Source: an uncultured Pelagibacteraceae bacterium (GTDB lineage Bacteria > Pseudomonadota > Alphaproteobacteria > Pelagibacterales > Pelagibacteraceae). From it: 64,000 bases of DNA. Shown here piece after piece: positions 9,876-18,840 of this stretch. How positions within the stretch are numbered: position 1 is the first letter of the stretch; each line of letters opens with the position of its first letter. A program made the position numbers and the translations under genes. The notes beneath the pieces are model-generated. The model made no database searches, was not told where the DNA came from, and saw only the letters and a list, made by a program, of their open reading frames with translations. The stretch is from contig CACJFS010000006.1 of assembly GCA_902592715.1 (NCBI GenBank), positions 1-64,000 on the forward strand. The letters run 5' to 3'.

Positions 9876-12800
9876 TTACATTTTTGTTGGCATGGGTTTA
9901 TTTTTATCAATTTTATACTTTTTGATTGCGTCTTCAGCATACTTTGACGCAACAAGCTGTTCATTAGCTAAAACGCTAAGGCTATAAGCAACTATGTGTT
10001 CTTTATCTACTTCAAAAAAATTTCTTAAGTTTTTTCTTGTATCACTTCTTCCATATCCGTCAGTACCTAATGAATAAAAGCTCTTTTTTGTAAAAGGTCT
10101 TATTTGATCAGCATTTATTCTCATATAATCAGTTGCTGTAAGGATAGGGCCTTGTTGTTTCCCTAAGCATTCCTCTACATATGATTTTTTATTTGTTTCT
10201 GAGGGATTTAGAAGATTAAATCGTTCAACTTCCATTCCATTTTTTCTTAACTCATTAAAACTAGTAACACTCCAAACTTCACTATCGACCTGATATTCTT
10301 TTTTGAGAATTTCTGATGCCGCCATCATTTCTCTTAGTATTGTTCCTGAGCCTAATAATTGAATTTTTGCATCTTTAGAACTTGATGTCTCTTTAATTTT
10401 GTACATTCCCTTGAGAATTCCATCCTCACAATCATCTGGCATTGTAGGGTGGGAATAATTTTCATTCATGGTTGTAATATAATAAAAAATATTTTCATTT
10501 TTTTCATGCATCCTTCTTAAACCTTCTCTAAAAATCACAGCTAATTCAAAATGGAATGTTGGATCATAAGAAATACAGTTTGGAATAGTCGATGCTAACA
10601 AATGACTATGACCATCTTGGTGTTGAAGACCTTCTCCTGCAAGTGTTGTTCTTCCTGCTGTCGCACCAATTAAAAAGCCTCTTGCTTGACTATCTCCTGC
10701 AGCCCAAGCAAAATCCCCTATTCTTTGAAAACCAAACATAGAATAAAAAAGATAAATTGGTATCATTTCAATGTCATGATTTGTATATGCTGTTCCTGCT
10801 GCTATCCAAGAAGACATTGAACCAGCTTCTGTAATACCTTCTTCTAATACCTGACCACTTTTTTCTTCTCTATAGGATGAAAGTTGTGCCGAGTCCTCTG
10901 GCTCATATTTTTGACCTTCATGAGCATAAATACCTATTTTTTGAAAGAAACCTTCCATTCCAAATGTTCTAGCTTCGTCAGGAATAATCGGAACCAATTT
11001 TGGTGCAACATTTTTATCTCTCAAAAGATTAGTTAACATTCTTACTAGTGCCATTGTTGTAGACATTTCTTTTTCACCAGTAGACTTTTTCATAAAATCA
11101 AAAATATCTTTAACTGGTGCTTTAATCGGTTTTGAATATGATGTTCTCTCTGGTATAAATCCACCAAGTTCTAATCTTCTTTTTTTAAGGTATTTAATTT
11201 CTTCAGAATTTTCATCTGGTTTGAAATATTCAATATTTTTGACTTGAGAATCTGTTAAAGGAACATCAAACCTATCTCTGTAATACATCAAATCATCTAC
11301 ATCTAATTTCTTTTGTTGGTGAGTAGTATTCACGCTTTCACCACTTTTGCCCATACCATATCCTTTTATAGTTTTGGCTATTATGACTGTTGGGCTTCCT
11401 TTGTGATTGACCGCTTTATCATATGCAGCATAAACTTTATGAGGATCATGACCTCCTCTATTAAGACGCCAAATATCGGTATCTGACATCGATGAAACTA
11501 ATTCTAATGTTTCAGGATATTTGCCAAAAAACTTTTCTCTTACATACAGTCCATTTCTTGCTTTAAATGCTTGATATTCACCGTCTACGGTCTCATTCAT
11601 AATTTTTACTAAATGTCCCGTCTTATCATTTGCTAAAAGTGAGTCCCAATAAGATCCCCAAATAACTTTTAAAACGTTCCAACCACCTCCTCTAAAAATA
11701 CCCTCTAATTCTTGAATTATTTTTCCATTTCCTCTTACTGGACCGTCTAATCTTTGTAAGTTGCAGTTTACAACAAATATTAAATTATCTAAATTTTCAC
11801 GCGCTGCTAAACCAATCGCCCCAAGTGACTCGGGTTCATCCATTTCTCCATCTCCAAGAAAAGCCCAAACTTTTCTTCCTTCATCCTTAATTAATCCTCT
11901 ATTAATTAAGTATTTCATAAATCTTGCTTGATATATTGCTAACATTGGACCAATTCCCATTGAGACTGTTGGAAATTGCCAAAAATTTGGCATAAGCCAC
12001 GGATGAGGATAAGATGAAAGTCCACCAGTTTGTACTTCTTGTCTAAATCTATCTAACTGCTTTTCATTTAATCTTCCCTCAAGAAAAGCTCTTGCATACA
12101 TTCCTGGTGCACTATGACCTTGAAAATATATTAGATCACCCCCGAATTTATTATTTTTTGCTCGCCAGAAATGATTCATTCCAACATCATACAAGGTTGC
12201 AGCTGATGCAAATGTTCCTATATGACCTCCAAGTTCAGGATATTTTTTATTTGCTCTTACTACCATTGCAGCAGCATTCCATCTAATTAATGATCTTAAC
12301 TTACGTTCTATATTTTGATCTCCGGGTGATCTTTTTTCTTCTTCAGGTGGTATTGTATTCACGTAAGGGGTAGTTTGAGTATGAGGAATTTTAGATCCAG
12401 CTTTATAAGATTGATCAATTAATTGTTTAATTAAAAAATGAGCCCTTTCAGAACCATCATTTTGCAAAACTGCACTTAAGGAGTCTAACCACTCTTTAGT
12501 TTCAACAGGATCAATATCGTCGTTACTACTAACCATTTTAACTTCATTAATCAATCTTGTTTGCTTGATTTGTGTTGGCTCTATAACTTCTTTTTCAACT
12601 TTTGTGTCAGATTTTTTAGCAGTTTCTGCTTCATCTATTAATTTCTCAGTTGAGGGTGGAATTGTTTTGTCTAAAGTTTTACTAATTTTCTTATGTCCAT
12701 CTTTATTTTCTGAAGATAGAGTTAATATTAAATCCCCTTTAGAAACTTTATCACCAATTTTTACATTTATATTTTCAATTGTGCCTTCATAATTGGATGG

Positions 12801-12941
12801 TACTTCAACACTTGATTTATCACTTTCTAATGTGACAACAGGGTCATTTTTATTGATTTTGTCACCTCTTTTTACAAGTACTTCAATTATTTCAACGTTT
12901 TCAAAGTCTCCTATATCAGGAACTAATAAATCTAGATTCAT
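9876..12941 (-). CDS. aceE: Pyruvate dehydrogenase E1 (homodimeric type) with fused N-terminal lipoyl domain
   Basis: This thiamin-diphosphate enzyme decarboxylates pyruvate and acetylates lipoamide. At 1021 residues it is about 135 longer than the usual AceE of about 887. Residues 1-78 are a lipoyl domain with the lipoylation site Lys42 in the ESDKSS context. A charged linker covers about 80-135, and a complete AceE follows, with thiamin-binding GDGEMDEPES and NCNLQRLDGPVRG. The partner E2 lacks its own lipoyl domain, so the swinging arm is apparently carried by E1. The gene starts the aceE-aceF-dioxygenase operon. The reading frame is continuous through the fusion, with no sign of an assembly join. 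Confidence 0.96.
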   Translation of the reverse strand: MNLDLLVPDIGDFENVEIIEVLVKRGDKINKNDPVVTLESDKSSVEVPSNYEGTIENINVKIGDKVSKGDLILTLSSENKDGHKKISKTLDKTIPPSTEKLIDEAETAKKSDTKVEKEVIEPTQIKQTRLINEVKMVSSNDDIDPVETKEWLDSLSAVLQNDGSERAHFLIKQLIDQSYKAGSKIPHTQTTPYVNTIPPEEEKRSPGDQNIERKLRSLIRWNAAAMVVRANKKYPELGGHIGTFASAATLYDVGMNHFWRAKNNKFGGDLIYFQGHSAPGMYARAFLEGRLNEKQLDRFRQEVQTGGLSSYPHPWLMPNFWQFPTVSMGIGPMLAIYQARFMKYLINRGLIKDEGRKVWAFLGDGEMDEPESLGAIGLAARENLDNLIFVVNCNLQRLDGPVRGNGKIIQELEGIFRGGGWNVLKVIWGSYWDSLLANDKTGHLVKIMNETVDGEYQAFKARNGLYVREKFFGKYPETLELVSSMSDTDIWRLNRGGHDPHKVYAAYDKAVNHKGSPTVIIAKTIKGYGMGKSGESVNTTHQQKKLDVDDLMYYRDRFDVPLTDSQVKNIEYFKPDENSEEIKYLKKRRLELGGFIPERTSYSKPIKAPVKDIFDFMKKSTGEKEMSTTMALVRMLTNLLRDKNVAPKLVPIIPDEARTFGMEGFFQKIGIYAHEGQKYEPEDSAQLSSYREEKSGQVLEEGITEAGSMSSWIAAGTAYTNHDIEMIPIYLFYSMFGFQRIGDFAWAAGDSQARGFLIGATAGRTTLAGEGLQHQDGHSHLLASTIPNCISYDPTFHFELAVIFREGLRRMHEKNENIFYYITTMNENYSHPTMPDDCEDGILKGMYKIKETSSSKDAKIQLLGSGTILREMMAASEILKKEYQVDSEVWSVTSFNELRKNGMEVERFNLLNPSETNKKSYVEECLGKQQGPILTATDYMRINADQIRPFTKKSFYSLGTDGYGRSDTRKNLRNFFEVDKEHIVAYSLSVLANEQLVASKYAEDAIKKYKIDKNKPMPTKM

Positions 12942-13018
12942 TTTTGTAATATATATATATCAATATTTGCTAAAAAAATAATTTACATTATTAATTATGT
13001 ATAAAAACTGTACAAATT

Positions 13019-13095
13019 GCGCCTGTAGCTCAATTGGATAGAGCGCTTGGCTACGGACCAGGAGGTTCTGGGTTCAACTCCTAGCAGGCGCACCA
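13019..13095 (+). tRNA. tRNA-Arg (anticodon ACG)
   Basis: A full cloverleaf of 77 bases can be folded. The acceptor stem is GCGCCTG with CAGGCGC. The D arm is GCTC...GAGC, the anticodon arm CTTGG-CTACGGA-CCAGG with anticodon ACG, and the T arm contains GGTTCAACTCC. The discriminator is A and the CCA end is encoded. ACG is expected to be edited to ICG by TadA. It lies between the divergent aceE gene and the thioesterase gene. Confidence 0.96.
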
Positions 13096-13192
13096 AAATG
13101 AAAGGATAAATGAAAATATCACTTGAAAAATCTGTAATATATTTCTTTTGTTTAGTTTTATTATTTATACTAATTATGACAATAATTCTTTA

Positions 13193-13618
13193 ATGAAAAA
13201 AAAATTTGAACAATTAAGCAATAAGCCAAGCTACATGAAACATAATGGTGGTTTATTATTTAGATCTATTAGCAAGAAAAAATTTGAGTTTAAAACTAAG
13301 ATTAAAAAAACACATTTAAATAAAGCTGGGATAACCCATGGTGGTTATATTTGTACAATCATTGATGCAGGTGCGGGTACTGCTTGTCACAGAGCAAGTG
13401 GAAATAAACCATGTGTAACTATTTCATTGGATATAAAATTTATAGCTCCCTCGAACACTGGAGACGAATTATTGGGAACAGTAGAAATTCAAAAAGTTAC
13501 AAATTCAATGGTATTTATGAATTGCAAACTCAAGTGTAAAAATAAATTAATTGCAAGTGCAGTTGGGATTTGGAAAATTTTAAGAAGACCTCTTCCAGAT
13601 GCTGGACTAGGTGGATAA
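13193..13618 (+). CDS. PaaI-like hotdog-fold thioesterase
   Basis: This is a small acyl-CoA thioesterase of the PaaI/YbgC hotdog group, presumably cytoplasmic. The characteristic HGGYICTIIDAGAG stretch in the hotdog helix is present, followed by VTISLDIKFIAPS, the usual strand with the substrate-proximal Asp. I chose the ATG at 13193 (about 141 residues). An in-frame ATG at 13148 adds 15 residues (MFSFIIYTNYDNNSL) that do not resemble the family. The natural acyl-CoA is unknown. It converges with the TRAP permease gene, with three bases between the stops. Confidence 0.88.
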   Translation: MKKKFEQLSNKPSYMKHNGGLLFRSISKKKFEFKTKIKKTHLNKAGITHGGYICTIIDAGAGTACHRASGNKPCVTISLDIKFIAPSNTGDELLGTVEIQKVTNSMVFMNCKLKCKNKLIASAVGIWKILRRPLPDAGLGG

Positions 13619-13621
13619 GTC

Positions 13622-15607
13622 TTATTTTCTTAATTGAAGAATAAATATTGGCAACACTAAAAATAAACCAATAATTGATGAACCTAAACCAGGCGCAATA
13701 AATAGTAATGAAATAATTCCTAAATACCATCTTTGAAACGTAGAAACTTTTTTAAATAGATAGCCTGTAAATCCAATTCCAATCAAACCAATTCCAATCA
13801 TCGCAGAAATTAAAGTTACAAAAAAATCATAAAAATTAAACCCTTGAGCAACTAATAATAGAGATGGTGAATAGACAAATACAAAAGGCACAAGGGCTTT
13901 AGCAATTCCTAATCTAAATGCTGTATTACCTGTAGTAAATGGATTTGATCCAGCAATTCCAGCGGCAGCATATGCTGCAAGAGCAACTGGCGGTGTTATG
14001 TCAGCTAAGACACCATAATAAAAGACAAAAAAGTGAGAAACAATGGGCTCAATTTGTAATTGAGTGAGAGCAGGCGCAGCAACAGCAACTAGTATTATGT
14101 ATGTTGCAGTAGTTGGTACTCCTGTACCCATAAATATGCATGATATTGCAATCAATATAAGTGAGAAAAATAATGTTAGATCGGCTAAAGAAAAATAATC
14201 AAAAGGTAAAAAGTTTAAGAAGAAACCTCCAATATCACCAGCCGTTTGGATTACTACATAACCTAATCTAAAACCAACACCTGTTAGTGTAACTACACCA
14301 ACTATAATCCCAATTGATGTTGCAGCAGCCCCAACTGCTAAAGTATTCTTTGCACCTCTTGCAAGACACTCAAATAAGTCGTTAAAAGTAAGTCTATTTT
14401 TTTTTCTAATAAATCCAATAACGACACATGCAATTATTCCATTTACTGCAGCATAATCTGGAGTCCGACCAATTAAAATTAAATATACCAAGATAAATAA
14501 TGGAACTATTGCAAGCCAATTGTCTTGTATAATTTTTATAAATTTAGGAACCTCACTTTCGTTTAAGCCTCTAAGTCCTAATTTTTTTGCCTCTAAATGA
14601 ACCATTACAAAAATTCCAAAATAGTGAAGCAGTGCTGGAATTAATGCAGCTGCTAAAATATCCCTTAAAGGTAATTCTAAATATTCCACCATAATAAATG
14701 CGGCAGCCCCTAAAATAGGTGGAGTTATTTGTCCGCCAGTAGATGCTGTAGCTTCCACAGCTCCAGAAAAATGTGGGGGATATCCAACTTTTTTCATTGC
14801 AGGTATTGTTAAAGATCCAGTTGTTACTGTATTTGCAATTGAGGAACCAGATATGGTTCCTAAAAATGCCGAAGAAAATATTGCAACTTTTGCTGGTCCT
14901 CCAGAGTATCGTCCAGCTATTACCATTGCTAAATCAATAAATAATTGTCCTAGTCCAATACGTGTTGCAAGCACGCCAAACAAAATAAATAAAAAAACAT
15001 ATTGGGCCATAACACCAACAGCGATCCCATAAATGCCTTGATTGGTTATATAAATATGATTTACAAAACCAGCCCAGCTACTGCCTCCATGTTTTAAAGC
15101 TCCAGGAAAAATAGGACCATAAAGTGCGAAAATCATAAATATTACGCATATTAATGGCAATGTGTATCCAATAGACCTTCTTGCTGCCTCAAGAGTCAAA
15201 ATTATAAGAATTGATCCCATTATAACCTCCGTGCTTGATGGATTTCCTACTCTGCTAGCTAATATTTCGGGAGGCAATAAGGGCAAATAAAGTGCGGTTA
15301 TGACAACTAAAATTGAAAAAATAATATCTATTATTGGAACTTTCCTTTTTGATTTGTCATCAGAAAAACTTTTCCAATTATAAAATAGGAATACTAGACC
15401 AACTACAAAGGAGATATGAATGCCTCTATGAAGAATATCTCTAATTGTTCCAAATCCAGAAGCATAAAAATGGTAAATTGACATTGCAACTAATGCAACA
15501 AACGTCAATGATTTAAGGAAATTTTTTAATTTTCTTTCGTTGCTTTTTATTTCAAACTTTTCTTCAAGTTTTGAAACCTCTTCAGGGGAAATATTAAATT
15601 GAGACAT
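13622..15607 (-). CDS. TRAP transporter fused permease (DctQM type, TAXI family)
   Basis: This large membrane protein of 661 residues fuses the small (4-helix) and large (12-helix) TRAP permease subunits, as is usual for TAXI systems. Residues about 1-160 correspond to the small subunit. The remainder is the DctM-like part, with glycine-rich stretches such as GTISGSSIANTVTTGSLTIP and IFMGTGVPTTATYI. TRAP permeases use a sodium or proton gradient and a periplasmic binding protein. The binding-protein gene is directly upstream. The start codon lies four bases after a strong hairpin that includes the likely RBS (AGGG), so translation may be set below that of the binding protein. Confidence 0.95.
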   Translation of the reverse strand: MSQFNISPEEVSKLEEKFEIKSNERKLKNFLKSLTFVALVAMSIYHFYASGFGTIRDILHRGIHISFVVGLVFLFYNWKSFSDDKSKRKVPIIDIIFSILVVITALYLPLLPPEILASRVGNPSSTEVIMGSILIILTLEAARRSIGYTLPLICVIFMIFALYGPIFPGALKHGGSSWAGFVNHIYITNQGIYGIAVGVMAQYVFLFILFGVLATRIGLGQLFIDLAMVIAGRYSGGPAKVAIFSSAFLGTISGSSIANTVTTGSLTIPAMKKVGYPPHFSGAVEATASTGGQITPPILGAAAFIMVEYLELPLRDILAAALIPALLHYFGIFVMVHLEAKKLGLRGLNESEVPKFIKIIQDNWLAIVPLFILVYLILIGRTPDYAAVNGIIACVVIGFIRKKNRLTFNDLFECLARGAKNTLAVGAAATSIGIIVGVVTLTGVGFRLGYVVIQTAGDIGGFFLNFLPFDYFSLADLTLFFSLILIAISCIFMGTGVPTTATYIILVAVAAPALTQLQIEPIVSHFFVFYYGVLADITPPVALAAYAAAGIAGSNPFTTGNTAFRLGIAKALVPFVFVYSPSLLLVAQGFNFYDFFVTLISAMIGIGLIGIGFTGYLFKKVSTFQRWYLGIISLLFIAPGLGSSIIGLFLVLPIFILQLRK

Positions 15608-15611
15608 AATA

Positions 15612-15639
15612 ATGCCCTAGATCTTTAGATCTAGGGCAT
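15612..15639 (-). promoter_or_regulatory. Perfect 12-bp hairpin masking the RBS of the TRAP permease
   Basis: A perfect inverted repeat with 12-base arms (15612-15623 and 15628-15639) and a four-base loop fills the gap between the binding-protein and permease genes. In the minus-strand mRNA the 3' arm contains AGGG (plus-strand CCCT at 15615-15618), seven bases before the permease ATG. The ribosome-binding site would thus be paired. No U-run follows, so it is not a classic terminator. It may lower permease translation or protect the 3' end of the binding-protein message. Confidence 0.75.
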
Positions 15640-15665
15640 AATATATATAGTGTATACTTATAAAA

Positions 15666-16673
15666 TTAATTTATAAGTCCCGCTTCTTTATAGAACTTTT
15701 CTGCACCAGGATGTAACGGCACACCCACTCCAGAAAGAGCAGATTCAGGTGTTATTGTTTTACCTTTGGCATGACCAACATCCATCAGCTTCCTAGACTC
15801 TTTATTCCATAAAGCTTTAGTAATTTGGTAGATAAGTTCATTATCTTCTTTTGCAGAAGTAAACCATTGAGCACCTACTGCTACAGTATTCACTTCATCA
15901 ACACCTTCGTAAGTTCCTGAAGGAATTGGACTTTGTGAGAAAAAACCATATTTTGAAGTTAATGCTTTAGCTCCTGCACCATCTATAGGAACTAATTTTA
16001 CATCAACTGCAGATGCTAACTCAACTATGGCCCCTGTTGGGAAACCCGCTACAACAAAAATTGCATCAACTTTACCATTTCTTAATGCATCGGTAGCTGC
16101 TTTACCTTTTAAAGCTTCAGCTTTTACGTCACTAGTACTTAAACCATTAGATTCTAAAATTAATTTAGCATCAACATACGTACCAGATCCAGGCTCATCG
16201 AGTGAAACTCTTTTACCCTTTAAATCTTTAACAGAATTAATTTTGCTTTTTTTAAGCGCAACTAAATGAATGTGTTCTTGAAAAAGTGCTGCGATAGTTC
16301 TTAAATCTTTTGCTGGTTCTTTTCCTTCCATAGTTCCAGTACCAGTATAAGCCCAATAAGCAACGTCAGACTGTGCAAATCCTGAATTTCTCAAACCTGA
16401 AATAATAGCATTTACATTATCTACTGATCCTCTTGATGAAACAGCAGATGCAATTAAGTTAGGAACTCCACAACTTCCACCTTTTCCGCATTCTCTTGAT
16501 CCTGGCGGTTTAGAAATTGCATTAGCAATCATTCCACCAACTGGATAATAAGTATAAGCTGTTCCTCCTGTACCAATTGTAAAAAATTTTAGTTCTTGAG
16601 CAAATGATTTACCTGACAAACCAAGTGTCAGAAGTAGTATCATTAGAGAACTTTTAAATAAGTTTTTAATCAT
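15666..16673 (-). CDS. TAXI-family TRAP transporter solute-binding protein
   Basis: This periplasmic substrate-binding protein has 335 residues. A signal peptide covers about residues 1-25 (lysines, then LMILLLTLGLSG, with cleavage after SFA). The mature protein begins with LKFFTIGTGGTAYTYYPVGG, which is characteristic of the TAXI family. SVKDLKGKRVSLDEPGSGT is another family landmark. Substrates of TAXI proteins are mostly unknown; a few bind glutamate or other carboxylates. It is encoded directly upstream of the fused permease, and 76 bases downstream of acetoacetyl-CoA synthetase on the same strand. Confidence 0.95.
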   Translation of the reverse strand: MIKNLFKSSLMILLLTLGLSGKSFAQELKFFTIGTGGTAYTYYPVGGMIANAISKPPGSRECGKGGSCGVPNLIASAVSSRGSVDNVNAIISGLRNSGFAQSDVAYWAYTGTGTMEGKEPAKDLRTIAALFQEHIHLVALKKSKINSVKDLKGKRVSLDEPGSGTYVDAKLILESNGLSTSDVKAEALKGKAATDALRNGKVDAIFVVAGFPTGAIVELASAVDVKLVPIDGAGAKALTSKYGFFSQSPIPSGTYEGVDEVNTVAVGAQWFTSAKEDNELIYQITKALWNKESRKLMDVGHAKGKTITPESALSGVGVPLHPGAEKFYKEAGLIN

Positions 16674-16749
16674 TTTCTCTCCAATTTATTAATTAATGTT
16701 ACTATTAAATATTAATCAATTATTATTGTCTATATAAATTTAGTGGTAT

Positions 16750-18708
16750 TTATGGTTTCTTAAGTTCATCCAAATTTTTAAATTCATTTAGGATATTTGG
16801 ATTTATTAGAGCTTGAATATTTTTTATTTTATTTCCCTCAATAGTATTTCTAACAGCAATCTCAACTATTTTTCCATTTTTTGTTCTTGGTATATCCGAG
16901 ACCTCAATTATTTTTTTGGGAACATGCCGTGGGGATGCATCTAAACGTATAGCATTTTTTAAGTTTAAAGATAAATCTTCACTTAACGACTTAGGTTTCT
17001 TAAGAACAACAAATAATATAATTCTCACATCATTATCCCATTTCTGGCCTATAACTATTGATTCTTTAACTTCTTTAAAATTATCAACTACAGAATATAT
17101 CTCAGCAGTGCCTAATCTTGCTCCACCAGGATTTAGTGTAGCGTCTGATCTTCCATAAATTACATAACCTCCGTTAGATTTTCTTTCGGCAAAATCTCCA
17201 TGATGCCAAACATTTTTATATTTTTTGAAGTATGCACTCTTATATTTTTCATTATTCTTATCATTCCAAAAAAGTTTTGGCATTGAGGGAAAAGGCGATT
17301 TACAGACTAATTCCCCTTTTTGATTTATTAAAGATTTTCCTCTTTCAGAAAAAACATCAGTATTCATTCCTAATCCATTATTCTGAATCTGTCCCCTGTA
17401 AACTGGTGAATATATATTTCCTAATACAAAGCACGATACTAAGTCTGTTCCACCTGCAATAGATGCTAAATGAACATTTTTTTTTATATTTTTGTAAACA
17501 TAATCAAAACCCTCAGAGGATAAGGGTGATCCAGTAGAGCAAATAGTTTTGAGATACTTTAGTTTAAATTTTTTTTTAATATTTACGTTAAGCTTTTTTA
17601 ATTGGTCAATATACTTAGCGCTTATGCCAAACAATGAGATTTTTTCTTTCTCAGCTATTTTAAATAGTAAATCACTTCTTTTATGCATTGGAAACCCGTC
17701 AAATAGAATAATAGAAGCTTTTGATGCCAAAAAAGTCATTAACCAATTCCACATCATCCATCCACAGGTAGTAAAATAAAAAACATTGTCTCCTGGCTTA
17801 ACATTACAGTGAAGTTTATGTTCTTTTAAATGTTGCAGCAAAACACCACCCGCTCTATGACATATGCATTTTGGTTTCCCTGTTGTTCCGCTTGAATATA
17901 AAATAGCTAGCTCTTTATCAAAATCAAATTTTTTAAATGTAATTTTGCTTTTTACTTTGCGCTTTAATTTATTGAAATAAAAGATTTTTATCCCCTTAAT
18001 TTTTTTTTGTTTTAAATTTTTTTTGCCTGGATAATTGGTAATTAAAACACTTTTAATAGATTTAATTTTTTTAAGAATAGTTGGTAATCTTTCAAGGACA
18101 TTTATTTCTTTACCATTATAATAATACCTATCAGTTATGATTAATAATTTTGGTTTTATTTGAGAAAATCTCTCTATAACTCCTTGTGTACCAAAATCTG
18201 GTGAACAAGAGGACCAGATAGCACCTATTGCACTAGTTGCAATAAAACTTTCAACAGTTTCAATTTGGTTTGCTGTATATGCTGCTATTCTATCTTTATC
18301 TTTAATTTTATTATCTTTAAAAAATTTTACTAATTTTAAAGTATTATTATTTAATTCCTTCCAGGATTTTTCTTCCCTATATCCATTTTCACTAATAAAA
18401 GTTACGGCTTTCGTAGTATCACTTTTCGATAATAAGTTTTCTGCATAATTTAACTTGGATTTTACTAAAAATTTACTTTTAATAATTTCTTTGGGAAAAT
18501 GAAATTTATCATTTTTAATACCTTTAATATTTGAAAATTCCCAAATTGAAGTCCAAAAAAGCTTTGGGTTTTTGATTGTCCAATTAAACAGTTTTTTATA
18601 ATTTTTTTCGGGTTTATAATTAAATTTATTTGATAAAAATTTTTCAAAATCAAATAAATTAGATTTTGATTTTGTTTTAGAATTAGCTTCCCATAGTTTT
18701 TGAGGCAT
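16750..18708 (-). CDS. Acetoacetyl-CoA synthetase
   Basis: This AMP-forming ligase probably activates acetoacetate to acetoacetyl-CoA in the cytoplasm. It has 652 residues, as is usual for the family. The N-terminal domain (PQKLWEANSK... NWTIKNPKLFWTSIWEF) is of the acetoacetyl-CoA synthetase type. The AMP-binding signature YSSGTTGKPKCI, the TGS and GGTDLVSC motifs and the C-terminal catalytic lysine region (RTKNGKIVEIAVR) are all present. It lies on the same strand as the TAXI transporter, 76 bases upstream of it. Whether the transporter delivers a keto acid for this enzyme is only a guess from position. The upstream spacer (18709-18840) is a divergent promoter region shared with the helicase gene. 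Confidence 0.9.
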   Translation of the reverse strand: MPQKLWEANSKTKSKSNLFDFEKFLSNKFNYKPEKNYKKLFNWTIKNPKLFWTSIWEFSNIKGIKNDKFHFPKEIIKSKFLVKSKLNYAENLLSKSDTTKAVTFISENGYREEKSWKELNNNTLKLVKFFKDNKIKDKDRIAAYTANQIETVESFIATSAIGAIWSSCSPDFGTQGVIERFSQIKPKLLIITDRYYYNGKEINVLERLPTILKKIKSIKSVLITNYPGKKNLKQKKIKGIKIFYFNKLKRKVKSKITFKKFDFDKELAILYSSGTTGKPKCICHRAGGVLLQHLKEHKLHCNVKPGDNVFYFTTCGWMMWNWLMTFLASKASIILFDGFPMHKRSDLLFKIAEKEKISLFGISAKYIDQLKKLNVNIKKKFKLKYLKTICSTGSPLSSEGFDYVYKNIKKNVHLASIAGGTDLVSCFVLGNIYSPVYRGQIQNNGLGMNTDVFSERGKSLINQKGELVCKSPFPSMPKLFWNDKNNEKYKSAYFKKYKNVWHHGDFAERKSNGGYVIYGRSDATLNPGGARLGTAEIYSVVDNFKEVKESIVIGQKWDNDVRIILFVVLKKPKSLSEDLSLNLKNAIRLDASPRHVPKKIIEVSDIPRTKNGKIVEIAVRNTIEGNKIKNIQALINPNILNEFKNLDELKKP

Positions 18709-18840
18709 AAAAAAATATATTTAATTTTTTGAAATTATGATAACCTTAAAACATTAAATAATAAAAATGAGAACTTTTTCCTCAATGATTCGGACTAGTT
18801 TTAGCCTATTTTTGTTCTTTAGAGGTAACAATATATAGTA

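Noticed and set aside
18767-18838. 23-codon frame before the helicase gene, ending two bases before its TTG
   Set aside because: Composition and lack of an RBS give no support; it overlaps the likely promoter and RBS of the helicase.
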